Counted from the first letter of the stretch, positions 9,511-18,808 are shown. The stretch is DNA of 64,000 nt from Streptomyces hydrogenans (GCF_014656075.1 NZ_BNBS01000002.1:62001-126000); one strand, 5' to 3'. The notes: generated by a model not told the origin, from the sequence alone. Numbers and translations are program-made.

Positions 9511-10542
9511 ATGGCGCTCTCCCTCTACGTCGACACCGCTCGCTGGCGGGCGCACCAGAAGACCGTGATCGACCAGTTCCCCGGGCTGATCCCGGTCTGC
9601 AAGGGCAACGGCTACGGCTTCGGCCACGAGCGGCTCGCCGAGGAGGCGGCCCGCTTCGGCGCCGACATGCTCGCGGTGGGCACCACGTACGAGGCCGCGA
9701 GGATCAAGGACTGGTTCGGCGGCGACCTGCTGGTCCTCACCCCGTTCCGGCGGGGCGAGGAGCCGGTGCCGCTGCCCGACCGGGTCATCCGTTCGGTCTC
9801 CTCCGTCGACGGCGTGCACGCCCTGGTCGGCGCCCGCGTCGTCGTCGAGGTGATGAGCTCGATGAAGCGGCACGGCGTCCGCGAGGAGGAGCTCGGGCTG
9901 CTGGCGTCCGCGATCGAGGACGTGCGCCTGGAGGGCTTCGCCCTGCACCTGCCGCTGGACCGCCCGGACGGCACGGACGCCGTCGAGGAGGTCATCGCCT
10001 GGATGGACCGGCTGCGCGCCGCCCGCCTGCCGCTGCACACCATGTTCGTGAGCCACCTGCGGGCCGAGGAGCAGGCCCGGCTCCAGCAGCAGTTCCCGCA
10101 GACCCGCTTCCGTGCCCGGATCGGCACCCGGCTCTGGCTGGGCGACCACGAGGCCACCGAGTACCGCGGTTCGGTCCTCGACGTCACCCGGGTCGCCAAG
10201 GGCGACCGCTTCGGCTACCGCCAGCAGAAGGCCGCCTCGGACGGCTGGCTGGTCGTCGTCGCCGGCGGCACCTCGCACGGCGTGGGCCTGGAGGCGCCGA
10301 AGGCGATGCACGGCGTGATGCCGCGCGCCAAGGGTGTGGCCCGGGCCGGCCTGGCCACGGTCAACCGGAACCTGTCGCCGTTCGTCTGGGCGGGCAAGCA
10401 GCGCTGGTTCGCCGAGCCGCCGCACATGCAGGTGTCGATCCTGTTCGTGCCGGCCGACGCCCAGGAGCCGCAGGTCGGCGACGAGCTGGTCGCGCACCTG
10501 CGGCACACCACGACGCAGTTCGACCGGCTCGTGGAGCGCTGA
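9511..10542 (+). CDS. Alanine-racemase-like PLP protein with altered catalytic site
   Basis: A 343-residue protein of alanine racemase fold type. The N-terminal PLP barrel is clear: LIPVCKGNGYGFGHERLAEEA matches the V-K-A-N-A-Y-G-H-G box, with K31 as the expected PLP lysine. In the C-terminal beta domain, where alanine racemases have G-Y-A-D-G-Y-P-R with the second catalytic base tyrosine, this protein reads G-G-T254-S-H256-G-V-G, so the tyrosine appears missing. It may be a non-racemising homologue. Position next to femX suggests a wall role. The ATG at 9511 has only a weak AGAAAGG ahead of it. The alignment is by eye. Confidence 0.7.
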   Translation: MALSLYVDTARWRAHQKTVIDQFPGLIPVCKGNGYGFGHERLAEEAARFGADMLAVGTTYEAARIKDWFGGDLLVLTPFRRGEEPVPLPDRVIRSVSSVDGVHALVGARVVVEVMSSMKRHGVREEELGLLASAIEDVRLEGFALHLPLDRPDGTDAVEEVIAWMDRLRAARLPLHTMFVSHLRAEEQARLQQQFPQTRFRARIGTRLWLGDHEATEYRGSVLDVTRVAKGDRFGYRQQKAASDGWLVVVAGGTSHGVGLEAPKAMHGVMPRAKGVARAGLATVNRNLSPFVWAGKQRWFAEPPHMQVSILFVPADAQEPQVGDELVAHLRHTTTQFDRLVER

Positions 10543-10566
10543 GCCGGTCGTCGCGCCGTCGGGACC

Positions 10567-12192
10567 TCACCCCCGGGAGCCCTCGGCCCCGGGGGTTCCC
10601 CATGTCACGAGGAGTTCCTGCTCGCCGGTCTCGGGCGCGGGGGCCGCGTGCCGCGCCGGCCGGGCCGCCCGGCCCACCACGAACACGTCCCGCGCGCCGT
10701 CCAGGACACCGCCCGAGGGGTCGTCCGAGCCGTCCTTGCGGACCGGGTCCTTCTCGGGCGCCAGGATGTCCCGGACGACCACGGCGCACAGGTACAGCGT
10801 GCCCAGCAGGTGCAGCACGATCGCGAAGTGGTAGCCGTCCAGCGGGAGTCCCTGCTTGCTGCCGCTGCCGGTGAACGCGAGGTACATCCAGATCCCGAGG
10901 TAGTACAGGACCTCGCAGCACTGCCAGATGAGGAAGTCGCGCCAGCGCGGCCGGGCGAGCGCGGCGAGCGGCACCAGCCACAGCACGTACTGCGGCGAGT
11001 AGACCTTGTTGGTGAGCACGAACGCGGCGACCATCAGGAACGCCAGCTGTGCCAGCCGGGGCCTGCGGGGCGCGGCGAAGGCCAGCCAGGCGAGCCCGCC
11101 CGCGGCCAGCAGCAGGAGCAGCAGCGCGTACAGGTTGGCCCGCTCGGGCGGGATCGTCTGGCCGCCGCGCTGGCTGACGAGGAGCCAGACCGAGCCGAAG
11201 TCCACGTTCCGGTCGCGGCTGAAGAGGTAGAACTGCTTCCAGCCCTCGGGCGCGAGGAGCATCACCGGCAGGTTGACGACGAGCCAGGAGCCCGCCGCGC
11301 CGAGCAGCGCGGTGCCGAAGGCGCGCATCCTCCCGGCCCGTCGGCAGAGCAGCAGCAGCGGCCACAGCAGCAGCACCGGGTAGAACTTGGCGGCGACGGC
11401 GAGGCCGAGCAGGATGCCGGCGGCGAGCGGCCGCGAGCGGGACCACATCAGGATCGCGGCGGCGGTGAGGGAGACGGCCAGCAGGTCCCAGTTGATGGTG
11501 GCGGTGAGGGCCACGGAGGGCGCCAGGGCGACCAGCAGGCCGTCCCAGGGCCGTCGGCGGTGCGTCCGGGCCACACAGACGGCGAGGACGGCCGCGCAGA
11601 CCATCAGCAGGCCGGCGTTGACGAGCCAGTACGCCTGGCCCTGCTCCTGGAGCGAGCCGTCGGGCGTCAGCCAGGCGGCGACCTCCATGAAGAGCCCCGT
11701 CAGGACGGGGTACTCCAGGAACGGTATGTCGCCGGCGAGCCGGTCGAAGTAGGGCACCAGGCCCTCGGAGAAGCCGCGCCCGGCGAAGAGGTGCGGGATG
11801 TCCGAGTAGCAGGCGTGGGTGTACTGGGAGGTGGTGCCGCGGAACCAGGCCCAGTTGTAGCAGGGCAGCTTCTGCACCATGCCGAGGGCGAACATGCCGA
11901 TGGCGACGAGGGCGATCACCCGCACCGGGGTGAACTGCCCGCCCGCGGGTCCGCTGCCGGGCAGGGCGCGGCGGCCGTAGCGCCCGCCGATGAGCTCGCT
12001 GCCCGCGGCGGCCACCTCGTCCCGCCGGGTGGGGGCGACGACCGGAGCGGCGGCGGGGAGCGTGTCCCCACGCGTTCCGTCCGACGCCGGGGACCCGTCG
12101 GCCGGGGACCCGTGGGGCGCGGCCCCGGCGGCCCCGGACCGGTCACCCTCGGGACCGTCGAGGGGGCCGTTGGTCTTCTTCAGGCTCGGCAT
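10567..12192 (-). CDS. GT87/DUF2029-type membrane glycosyltransferase
   Basis: A 541-residue polytopic protein with about ten membrane helices after a Pro/Ser-rich cytoplasmic leader. Text such as YFDRLAGDIPFLEYPVLTGLFMEVAAWL, INWDLLAVSL and VYSPQYVLWLVPLAAL is typical of the GT-C mannosyl/arabinosyl transferases of family 87, which use polyprenyl-phosphate sugars outside the membrane. The acceptor is unknown; lipoglycan or wall polysaccharide is plausible. The ATG at 12192 is preferred over the in-frame ATG at 12201 because AGGA lies 8-9 bases ahead of it. It follows the PBP gene after 188 bases containing a hairpin and a parS site. Confidence 0.82.
   Translation of the reverse strand: MPSLKKTNGPLDGPEGDRSGAAGAAPHGSPADGSPASDGTRGDTLPAAAPVVAPTRRDEVAAAGSELIGGRYGRRALPGSGPAGGQFTPVRVIALVAIGMFALGMVQKLPCYNWAWFRGTTSQYTHACYSDIPHLFAGRGFSEGLVPYFDRLAGDIPFLEYPVLTGLFMEVAAWLTPDGSLQEQGQAYWLVNAGLLMVCAAVLAVCVARTHRRRPWDGLLVALAPSVALTATINWDLLAVSLTAAAILMWSRSRPLAAGILLGLAVAAKFYPVLLLWPLLLLCRRAGRMRAFGTALLGAAGSWLVVNLPVMLLAPEGWKQFYLFSRDRNVDFGSVWLLVSQRGGQTIPPERANLYALLLLLLAAGGLAWLAFAAPRRPRLAQLAFLMVAAFVLTNKVYSPQYVLWLVPLAALARPRWRDFLIWQCCEVLYYLGIWMYLAFTGSGSKQGLPLDGYHFAIVLHLLGTLYLCAVVVRDILAPEKDPVRKDGSDDPSGGVLDGARDVFVVGRAARPARHAAPAPETGEQELLVTWGTPGAEGSRG
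10569..10596 (-). terminator. Terminator-like hairpin overlapping the end of the GT87 gene
   Basis: ACCCCCGGG at 10569-10577 pairs with CCCGGGGGT at 10588-10596. It overlaps the last codons and stop of the gene and faces the convergent racemase-like gene, so it may stop both. Confidence 0.45.
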
Positions 12193-12264
12193 GGGGGACA
12201 TCCTGCCGTACGCCCCTGGGAATCCGGCCGCGGCCGGGACGGAAACCGGCGCCCGGGGCCTCGT

Positions 12265-12278
12265 GTTTCACGTGAAAC
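12265..12278. other. parS: parS centromere site 4
   Basis: Exact GTTTCACGTGAAAC in the spacer between the PBP and GT87 genes, upstream of the GT87 start. Confidence 0.92.
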
Positions 12279-12281
12279 GCG

Positions 12282-12337
12282 GAGGGCCGCCGCGGTCCGC
12301 TCCGTACGTGCTGTACGGAGCGGCCGCGACGGCCCTC
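12282..12337 (-). terminator. Composite hairpin after the PBP gene
   Basis: Inner arms 12298-12307 and 12313-12322 are a perfect 10-bp inverted repeat (CGCTCCGTAC and its inverse) with a five-base loop; outer arms 12282-12288 and 12331-12337 also pair. It lies 44 bases past the PBP stop and probably ends that transcript. Confidence 0.6.
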
Positions 12338-12380
12338 ACGGCGCCGGGGTCCCGCCCTCGCGGGTCGGGCCCCGGCCACC

Positions 12381-15224
12381 TCAGTCGAAGAGGTTGCCGC
12401 TTCCGGTGGATCCGTCGGTCGGCTCGCCGCCGTTGCCACCGTTGTTGTTGCCGTTCCCCGGGCCGCCCGGGGCCGTCGTGGTCGGCGGTGGGGACGTGTT
12501 CGTGTCCGTCGGCGTGGGATCGGTCGGCTGGCCGGTGTTGCCGCCGTCGCCACCGCCCGTGCTGTCGCAGTTCCAGTCCCAGATGTTGCAGGTGGTCTTG
12601 CCGGGCTTCGGCTCCTTGGTGGTCGGACGGCCGCCGTCGGTGGGCGTCGCCGGGGGAGTCGTCGTCGGGGCGGTGGTGGCCGTCTCGGTCGGCGTCGCCG
12701 TCTCGGTCGGCGTCGGGGTGGCCGTCGGGCTCGGCGTGGCGCCACCGCCGAAGACGCCCTTGGCGTCCGCCAGCTTCTCCGGCTTCGGGAACTTCTCGAC
12801 GGGCAGGTCCGCGACGGCGTCCGTCATGTAGTCGTTCCAGATGCGGGACGGGAAGGACGAACCGTGGATCGCGTCCTGGCCACCCGTTCCGTACATCTCC
12901 AGGAACTCGCGGCCTTCCTTGGTCTCGTCGTCGTCGAAGCGGTACATGTCGATCGCCGTCGAGAGCTGCGGGGTGTAGCCGACGAACCAGGCCGACATGT
13001 TGTCGTCGGTGGTACCCGTCTTGCCGGCCACGTCGCGGCCGGGGATGGCCGCGTTCTTGCCGGTGCCGTCCTTGTCCTCGACGACGCTGCGGAGCACGTC
13101 GGTGACGTTGGAGGAGATGGCCGAGGAGAACGCCTGCTTGGAGGCGGCCTCGTGCTTGAAGATGACCTTGCCGCCCTTGACCACCTTGGTGACCGAGTAG
13201 GGCTCGTTGCGCACGCCCTCGTTGGCGAAGGTGGAGTAGGCGCCGGCCATGCGGATCGCGCTCGGGCTGGAGATGCCGAGGGAGAAGGACGGGACCTCGC
13301 CCTTCACCAGGGAGTCGGGGCGCAGACCGGCGGCGACGGCCGCTTCACGCACCTTGTCGATGCCGACGTCCATGCCCAGCTGCACGAAGGGGGAGTTGGC
13401 GGAGACGATCATCGCGCGACGCAGGCTGATGTTGCCGTAGCTCTGGTCGCCCTCGTTGTTCTGCTTCCACTCCTCCCCCTTCTCGTTGTGCCAGATGTCG
13501 CCCTTGTAGGTACGGACCTTGAGGTCGTCCTTGCCGGAGTAGCGGCTCTTGTCGGGGTCGACGAGGGTGCGCGTGGAGGGACCCTGCTCCGCGGGGCCGT
13601 CCGGGTCCCTGACACCGTCCTGCATCGCGGCGGCGAGCACGAAGGGCTTGAAGGTCGAGCCGACCTGGGCGCCGGTGGTGTCGGCGTTGTTGGTGTAGTG
13701 CTTGGTGGCGTCCTGGCCGCCGTAGAGCGCGACGATGGCGCCGGACTCGACGTCGATGGAGGCGCCGCCGAACTCGACGTGGGTGTCGTCCTTCGGACGC
13801 TTCTTCTCGTCGATGTACTCGTCGTAGATCTTCTTGACCGACTCGGACATCGCGTTCACCTTCTTCTTGTCGAAGGTGGTGTGGATCTCGTAGCCGCCGA
13901 GGTTCAGGGCCTCTTCGCTGATGTCGTACTTGCTGCGGAAGTTGGCCTTCGCGGTGGCGACCAGGTAGCCGATCTGGCCACCGAGCTGCGCGTCCTGCTT
14001 CGGCTTCTGGATCTTCGGCAGGGTCTTGTACTTCGCCCGCTCCGCCGCCGGGATCTTCCCGTCCTTGACCATCTCGTCGAGGATCCAGGACCAGCGGATG
14101 GTGAGCCGCTCCAGGTTCTTCTGGGGCGTGGCGTTCGGGTCGACCTCGGGGTAGCCGGCCGGGTCGAAGTACGTGGCGCCCTTCAGCACGGAGGCGAGGA
14201 CGGCCGACTCGGAGGCGTTGAGGTCCTTGGCGTCCTTGTCGAAGTACGCGCGGGCGGCGGCCTGGATGCCGTAGGCGTTGCGGCCGTAGTAGGCGGTGTT
14301 GAGGTAGCCCGCCATGATCTCGGGCTTCTCGACCTCGTTGCCGACCTTGATGGAGATGAAGAGTTCCTTCACCTTCCGGGACAGGGACTGCGTCTGGTCG
14401 TTGAGCAGGCCGTTCTTCACGTACTGCTGGGTGATGGTCGAGCCGCCCTGGGTCTCGCCGCCCTTCGCCATGTTCCACACGGCGCGGCCGATGCCCATGG
14501 GGTCGACGCCCCAGTCGGTGCGGAAGGTCTTGTTCTCGGCCGAGATGACGGCTTCCTGCATGACCATCGGGATCTGCTCGATGCCGATGATCTGGCGGTT
14601 CTGGCCGGCGCCGGTCGCGACCATGCGCGAGCCGTCTTTCCAGTAATAGATGTTGTTCTGGGACGTCGCCGCGTCGGCCACGTTCGGGATGGTCACCTTC
14701 GAGTACGCGATGACCGAGCCGCCCATGATGAGCGCGAAGAAGACCAGGAACGTGCCCGTGACGAGCTTCCACGACGGCATCCAGCGGCGCCAGCCGTGCT
14801 TGCCGAACCGCGGGTAGTCGATCAGGCGCTTCTTGCCGGGCGGCGGACCGCCCGGGCCGCCACCGCGGCCGACGCCGCCTCCTCCGCCGCGCCGGCCGGC
14901 GCCGCCCGGGCCGTTCGGTCCGCCGGGACCGGCCGCGGGCGCGCGGCGGCGACCGCCCCGCTGGGCGGCCCGCCGGGCCTCCGCACGGCCGCCGTACGGA
15001 CGTGACTCCTCCTCGTGGGAGGAGGGGGACCCGTACGAACCGGACGACCCGTACGCATCGGAGGACCCGTAAGGGGCCGGCGATCCGTACGGAGGCGTCC
15101 CCGTACCGGGGTCATGGGCAGGGGCCGACCTGCGGCCGGCCGGCTGCTGGGCGGCGCGTCGTGCCGCCGCGCGGCCGCCCGTCGGCGGCTCCTGCGACGG
15201 CATCCTGCGACGGTGCTCGCTCAT
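12381..15224 (-). CDS. Class A penicillin-binding protein (transglycosylase/transpeptidase)
   Basis: A 947-residue bifunctional PBP that polymerises glycan and cross-links peptides outside the membrane. Order: a disordered Pro/Gly/Arg-rich cytoplasmic tail (1-150), one membrane helix (about 153-175), GT51 domain with catalytic E230 in SAENKTFRTDWGVDP and GGSTITQQYVKN at 260-271, then the transpeptidase with S523-T-F-K526, S-A-N and K735-T-G, and a Thr/Pro/Gly-rich tail. GT51 motif 1 reads E-N rather than E-D and lacks the usual His; the glutamate is kept. The ATG at 15222-15224 follows GAGGAG by ten bases. It is divergent from padR. Confidence 0.93.
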   Translation of the reverse strand: MSEHRRRMPSQEPPTGGRAAARRAAQQPAGRRSAPAHDPGTGTPPYGSPAPYGSSDAYGSSGSYGSPSSHEEESRPYGGRAEARRAAQRGGRRRAPAAGPGGPNGPGGAGRRGGGGGVGRGGGPGGPPPGKKRLIDYPRFGKHGWRRWMPSWKLVTGTFLVFFALIMGGSVIAYSKVTIPNVADAATSQNNIYYWKDGSRMVATGAGQNRQIIGIEQIPMVMQEAVISAENKTFRTDWGVDPMGIGRAVWNMAKGGETQGGSTITQQYVKNGLLNDQTQSLSRKVKELFISIKVGNEVEKPEIMAGYLNTAYYGRNAYGIQAAARAYFDKDAKDLNASESAVLASVLKGATYFDPAGYPEVDPNATPQKNLERLTIRWSWILDEMVKDGKIPAAERAKYKTLPKIQKPKQDAQLGGQIGYLVATAKANFRSKYDISEEALNLGGYEIHTTFDKKKVNAMSESVKKIYDEYIDEKKRPKDDTHVEFGGASIDVESGAIVALYGGQDATKHYTNNADTTGAQVGSTFKPFVLAAAMQDGVRDPDGPAEQGPSTRTLVDPDKSRYSGKDDLKVRTYKGDIWHNEKGEEWKQNNEGDQSYGNISLRRAMIVSANSPFVQLGMDVGIDKVREAAVAAGLRPDSLVKGEVPSFSLGISSPSAIRMAGAYSTFANEGVRNEPYSVTKVVKGGKVIFKHEAASKQAFSSAISSNVTDVLRSVVEDKDGTGKNAAIPGRDVAGKTGTTDDNMSAWFVGYTPQLSTAIDMYRFDDDETKEGREFLEMYGTGGQDAIHGSSFPSRIWNDYMTDAVADLPVEKFPKPEKLADAKGVFGGGATPSPTATPTPTETATPTETATTAPTTTPPATPTDGGRPTTKEPKPGKTTCNIWDWNCDSTGGGDGGNTGQPTDPTPTDTNTSPPPTTTAPGGPGNGNNNGGNGGEPTDGSTGSGNLFD

Positions 15225-15476
15225 CGAACGACTACTCCTCGGGCAGGCGCGTACGCCTGGAAGCGGCAGTTGAGTTCCGGTCCCCCCGAAATGCGTACGA
15301 CCGGAGCCCATCGGAGGCCCCTTTCGTATCGCAGCCGGTCACCCGCTGCACTGACGCCCCAGCGCGGCTCCTGGTTCCCGGTGGTGTGCATGCCGCACAG
15401 ACTACGCACGGCCAAAACCCCTCTTGCGCCGGAGTTCACCCCAAATCAGGCAAGTCGCACGCTGTGAATTGACGAT

Positions 15477-15490
15477 GTGACGCCGGTCAC
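15477..15490. promoter_or_regulatory. Candidate Crp-type operator
   Basis: GTGACGCCGGTCAC is an inverted repeat (GTGAC-4-GTCAC) matching the form GTG-N6-GNCAC that I recall for Streptomyces Crp. It lies in the 382-bp divergent region between the PBP gene and padR. By-eye match only. Confidence 0.4.
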
Positions 15491-15501
15491 GGCACCCCCA
15501 C

Positions 15502-15559
15502 TTGTCGGACCTCTCGGGCCGTTCTATCGTGCTGATGTATCGAGTCGATACATCAGCAC
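15502..15559 (+). promoter_or_regulatory. padR promoter covered by a 31-bp palindromic operator
   Basis: TTGTCG at 15502-15507 and TATCGT at 15525-15530 with a 17-bp spacer form a good promoter for padR. From 15529 to 15559 lies a perfect palindrome: 15-base arms (15529-15543 and 15545-15559) around a single central base at 15544, with core ATGTATCGA. It starts at the -10 element and covers the expected transcription start, the layout of a repressor operator. PadR autoregulation is inferred. Confidence 0.7.
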
Positions 15560-15606
15560 GGCATAAAGGTTTCCCAGGGCGGACCGCGAGACGGAGGAGG
15601 CGACAC

Positions 15607-16281
15607 ATGAGCAGACGCTCCGGCATCCTCGAGTTCGCCGTTCTCGGCCTGCTGCGCGAAGCCCCCATGCACGGCTACGAGCTGCGCAAGCGCCTCAACA
15701 CCTCGCTCGGCATCTTCCGCGCGTTCAGCTACGGGACGCTCTACCCCTGCCTCAAGACGCTGGTCGCCAGCGGCTGGTTGATCGAGGAACCGGGCAGCGC
15801 CCCCGAGGAGGCCCTCGCCTCGTCACTCGCAGGACGCCGGGCCAAGATCGTCTATCGGTTGACGCCGGAAGGTAAGGAGCACTTCGAGGAGCTCCTCTCC
15901 CACACCGGCCCCGATGCCTGGGAGGACGAGCACTTCGCCGCCCGCTTCGCGTTCTTCGGCCAGACCGAGCGCGAGGTGCGGATGCGGGTGCTCGAAGGCC
16001 GCCGCAGCCGGCTGGAGGAGCGCCTGGAGAAGATGCGCGCCTCGCTGGCCCGGACGCGCGAGCGACTCGACGACTACACGCTTGAGCTCCAGCGCCACGG
16101 AATGGAGTCCGTGGAGCGCGAAGTGCGCTGGCTGAACGAGCTCATCGAGAGCGAGCGGGCGGGCCGCGACCAGCGGCCCGACACCGACGCTCCGCACGAC
16201 AACGATTCTGGAGAGACGGGCGGCCTGCCCCGGCACGGGGGCAGTACCCGGCCGGATCCGTCCGACGACACCGCCAAGTGA
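15607..16281 (+). CDS. PadR-family transcriptional regulator
   Basis: A 224-residue PadR regulator. The N-terminal winged helix is unmistakable: [24 protein letters not shown], then [20 protein letters not shown] and [21 protein letters not shown]. The C-terminal half is a long coiled region ([39 protein letters not shown]) for dimerisation. GGAGGA precedes the ATG at 15607. Its promoter is covered by a 31-bp palindrome, so autorepression is likely, and the inositol-phosphate synthase gene follows after 47 bases and is probably cotranscribed. The ligand is unknown. Confidence 0.92.
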   Translation: MSRRSGILEFAVLGLLREAPMHGYELRKRLNTSLGIFRAFSYGTLYPCLKTLVASGWLIEEPGSAPEEALASSLAGRRAKIVYRLTPEGKEHFEELLSHTGPDAWEDEHFAARFAFFGQTEREVRMRVLEGRRSRLEERLEKMRASLARTRERLDDYTLELQRHGMESVEREVRWLNELIESERAGRDQRPDTDAPHDNDSGETGGLPRHGGSTRPDPSDDTAK

Positions 16282-16328
16282 AACCCTGCGCCAGCAGGGC
16301 TTCCACGATCACACAGGGAGCAACCGGA

Positions 16329-17411
16329 ATGGGTTCGGTTCGCGTAGCCATCGTCGGCGTGGGCAACTGCGCCGCCTCGCTGGTGCAGGGCGTCGAGTAC
16401 TACAAGGACGCCGACCCGGCGACCAAGGTGCCCGGCCTCATGCACGTCCAGTTCGGCGACTACCACGTCGGCGACGTGGAGTTCGTGGCCGCCTTCGACG
16501 TCGACGCGAAGAAGGTCGGCCTCGACCTCGCGGACGCCATCGGCGCCAGCGAGAACAACACCATCAAGATCTGCGACGTGCCCGCCTCCGGCGTGACCGT
16601 CCAGCGCGGTCACACCCTCGACGGGCTCGGCAAGTACTACCGCCAGACCATCGAGGAGTCCGCCGAGGAGCCGGTCGACGTCGTCCAGATCCTCAAGGAC
16701 CGTCAGGTCGACGTTCTCGTCTGCTACCTGCCCGTCGGTTCCGAGGCCGCTGCGAAGTTCTACGCGCAGTGCGCCATCGACGCGAAGGTCGCGTTCGTCA
16801 ACGCCCTCCCGGTCTTCATCGCCGGCACCAAGGAGTGGGCCGACAAGTTCACCGAGGCCGGTGTCCCGATCGTCGGCGACGACATCAAGTCCCAGGTGGG
16901 CGCCACCATCACGCACCGCGTGATGGCGAAGCTCTTCGAGGACCGCGGTGTCCGTCTCGAGCGCACCATGCAGCTCAACGTCGGCGGCAACATGGACTTC
17001 AAGAACATGCTCGAGCGCGAGCGCCTGGAGTCCAAGAAGATCTCGAAGACGCAGGCCGTCACCTCGCAGATCCCGGACCGCGAGCTGGGCGAGAAGAACG
17101 TCCACATCGGCCCGTCGGACTACGTGGCCTGGCTGGACGACCGCAAGTGGGCGTACGTCCGCCTCGAGGGCCGTGCCTTCGGCGACGTCCCGCTGAACCT
17201 GGAGTACAAGCTCGAGGTCTGGGACTCCCCGAACTCAGCCGGTGTCATCATCGACGCCCTGCGCGCCGCGAAGATCGCCAAGGACCGGGGCATCGGTGGC
17301 CCGATCCTCTCCGCGTCCTCGTACTTCATGAAGTCCCCGCCGGTGCAGTACTTCGACGACGAGGCCCTGGCCAACGTCGAGAAGTTCATCAAGGGCGAGG
17401 TCGAGCGCTGA
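16329..17411 (+). CDS. ino1: Inositol-3-phosphate synthase
   Basis: A 360-residue NAD-dependent enzyme turning glucose 6-phosphate into 1L-myo-inositol 1-phosphate, the first step to phosphatidylinositol lipids and mycothiol in actinobacteria. It opens with the Rossmann motif [18 protein letters not shown]; conserved blocks [28 protein letters not shown] and the C-terminal [34 protein letters not shown] match the short actinobacterial/archaeal form. The ATG at 16329 follows GGGAGC. It is 47 bases downstream of padR, which may control it. A clear hairpin follows its stop. Confidence 0.95.
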   Translation: MGSVRVAIVGVGNCAASLVQGVEYYKDADPATKVPGLMHVQFGDYHVGDVEFVAAFDVDAKKVGLDLADAIGASENNTIKICDVPASGVTVQRGHTLDGLGKYYRQTIEESAEEPVDVVQILKDRQVDVLVCYLPVGSEAAAKFYAQCAIDAKVAFVNALPVFIAGTKEWADKFTEAGVPIVGDDIKSQVGATITHRVMAKLFEDRGVRLERTMQLNVGGNMDFKNMLERERLESKKISKTQAVTSQIPDRELGEKNVHIGPSDYVAWLDDRKWAYVRLEGRAFGDVPLNLEYKLEVWDSPNSAGVIIDALRAAKIAKDRGIGGPILSASSYFMKSPPVQYFDDEALANVEKFIKGEVER

Positions 17412-17441
17412 CCTTCCGAGGTCCGAAGCGTTTCACCTGAC

Positions 17442-17473
17442 GAGGGTCCCCGCGGCACTGCCCGGGGACCCTC
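17442..17473 (+). terminator. Terminator of the padR-ino1 unit
   Basis: GAGGGTCCCCG at 17442-17452 pairs exactly with 17463-17473 around a ten-base loop, 30 bases past the ino1 stop. Confidence 0.75.
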
Positions 17474-17495
17474 GCCGTGTGTGAGTCTTGCTGCC

Positions 17496-18767
17496 ATGTC
17501 CGTCGTACGTGATCTGCGCGTACTGCTGCGCCTGCGCGACTTCCGGCGCCTGCTCACCGTCCGGCTGCTCTCCCAGTGCGCCGACGGCGTCTACCAGGTC
17601 GCCCTGGCCACGTACGTCGTCTTCTCCCCCGAGAAACAGGCCTCGCCCGCCGCCATCGCCTCCGCCATGGCCGTGCTCCTGCTGCCGTACTCCCTCGTCG
17701 GCCCCTTCGCCGGCGTCCTCCTCGACCGCTGGCAGCGTCGCCAGGTCTTCCTCTACGGGAACCTGCTCCGCGCCCTGCTCGCCGCCGGGACCGCCGTGCT
17801 GATCCTCGCCCCGGTCCCCGACTGGCTCTTCTACGCCTCCGCCCTCTCCGTCACGGCCGTCAACCGGTTCGTCCTCGCGGGGCTCTCCGCGGCCCTGCCC
17901 CGGGTCGTCGACGCGGAACGGCTCGTCGTGGCCAACTCGCTCTCGCCCACCGCGGGCACCCTCGCCGCCACCGTCGGCGGCGGACTCGCCTTCGGCGTCC
18001 GGATGCTCGCCGACGGCTCCGACGCGGCCGTGGTGGCCTTCGGAGCCGCCCTCTACCTCTGCGCCGCCCTCGCCTCGCTGCGGATCGCCCGGGGCCTCCT
18101 CGGCCCCGACCCCGACCAGGTGCCGGCCCGGCTCGCGACGGCGCTCGCCTCCACCGCCCGGGGCCTCGCCGCGGGACTCCGCCACCTCGCCGAGCGCCGC
18201 CCGGCCGCGCGGGCGCTGACCGCGGTGGGGCTGATGCGCTTCTGCTACGGCGCCCTGCTCGTGACCGTGCTGATGCTCTGCCGGTACGCCTGGAGCAGCA
18301 CCGAGTCCGAGGGGCTGGGGCTCCTGGGGATCGCCGTCGCCGCCTCGGGCGCCGGCTTCTTCGCCGCCGCCGTCCTCTCGCCGTGGGCCGTGGGACGGTT
18401 CGGGCCCTTCGGCTGGATGATCCGGTGCGCGGCCGCGGCCGCCGTCCTCGTCCCGGCGCTCGCCCTGTCCTTCACTCCCGCGCCCTTCCTCGTCGCCGCC
18501 TTCGTCCTGGGGCTCATCACCCAGGGAGCGAAGATCGCGACGGACACGGTGGTGCAGACCCAGGTGGACGACGCGTACCGGGGGCGGGTCTTCTCCCTCT
18601 ACGACGTGCTGTTCAACGTCGCCTTCGTGGCGGCGGCCGGGGTCGCCGCGCTGATGCTGCCGCCCGACGGCCGCTCCCCGCTGCTGATCGTGCTGGTGGC
18701 GTCGGGGTACGCGGCCATCGCCCTGTTCCTGCGTGGTCGCGGGCGGGAGTCCCGGGACTCCGGGTGA
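17496..18767 (+). CDS. Major facilitator superfamily transporter
   Basis: A 423-residue protein with about 12 membrane helices. The N-terminal FRRLLTVRLLSQCADGVYQVALATYVVFSP and LPYSLVGPFAGVLLDRWQRRQVFLYGNLLR (the MFS loop 2-3 motif D-R-x2-R-R) mark a DHA3-like/enterobactin-exporter type efflux carrier. The substrate is unknown. The ATG at 17496 is preferred; an in-frame GTG at 17481 would add five residues, and neither has a clear ribosome site. The stop codon ends one base before the first of two parS copies. Confidence 0.85.
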   Translation: MSVVRDLRVLLRLRDFRRLLTVRLLSQCADGVYQVALATYVVFSPEKQASPAAIASAMAVLLLPYSLVGPFAGVLLDRWQRRQVFLYGNLLRALLAAGTAVLILAPVPDWLFYASALSVTAVNRFVLAGLSAALPRVVDAERLVVANSLSPTAGTLAATVGGGLAFGVRMLADGSDAAVVAFGAALYLCAALASLRIARGLLGPDPDQVPARLATALASTARGLAAGLRHLAERRPAARALTAVGLMRFCYGALLVTVLMLCRYAWSSTESEGLGLLGIAVAASGAGFFAAAVLSPWAVGRFGPFGWMIRCAAAAAVLVPALALSFTPAPFLVAAFVLGLITQGAKIATDTVVQTQVDDAYRGRVFSLYDVLFNVAFVAAAGVAALMLPPDGRSPLLIVLVASGYAAIALFLRGRGRESRDSG

Positions 18768-18768
18768 T

Positions 18769-18782
18769 GTTTCACGTGAAAC
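18769..18782. other. parS: parS centromere site 5
   Basis: Exact GTTTCACGTGAAAC starting two bases after the MFS stop codon; 26 bp from site 6. Confidence 0.92.
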
Positions 18783-18794
18783 AGCGAAGGCGCT

Positions 18795-18808
18795 GTTTCA
18801 CGTGAAAC
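18795..18808. other. parS: parS centromere site 6
   Basis: Exact copy forming the right arm of the twin-parS inverted repeat, 12 bases past the cca stop. Confidence 0.92.

Noticed and set aside
12381..15224. Class A PBP as inactive because of altered GT51 motif 1
   Set aside because: The catalytic glutamate and all transpeptidase motifs are intact; similar E-N variants seem normal for actinobacterial PBPs, so no loss of function is claimed.
17431..17440. GTTTCACCTG after ino1 as a possible degenerate parS
   Set aside because: Only the left half-site is present; the right half is lost, so it was not counted among the parS sites.
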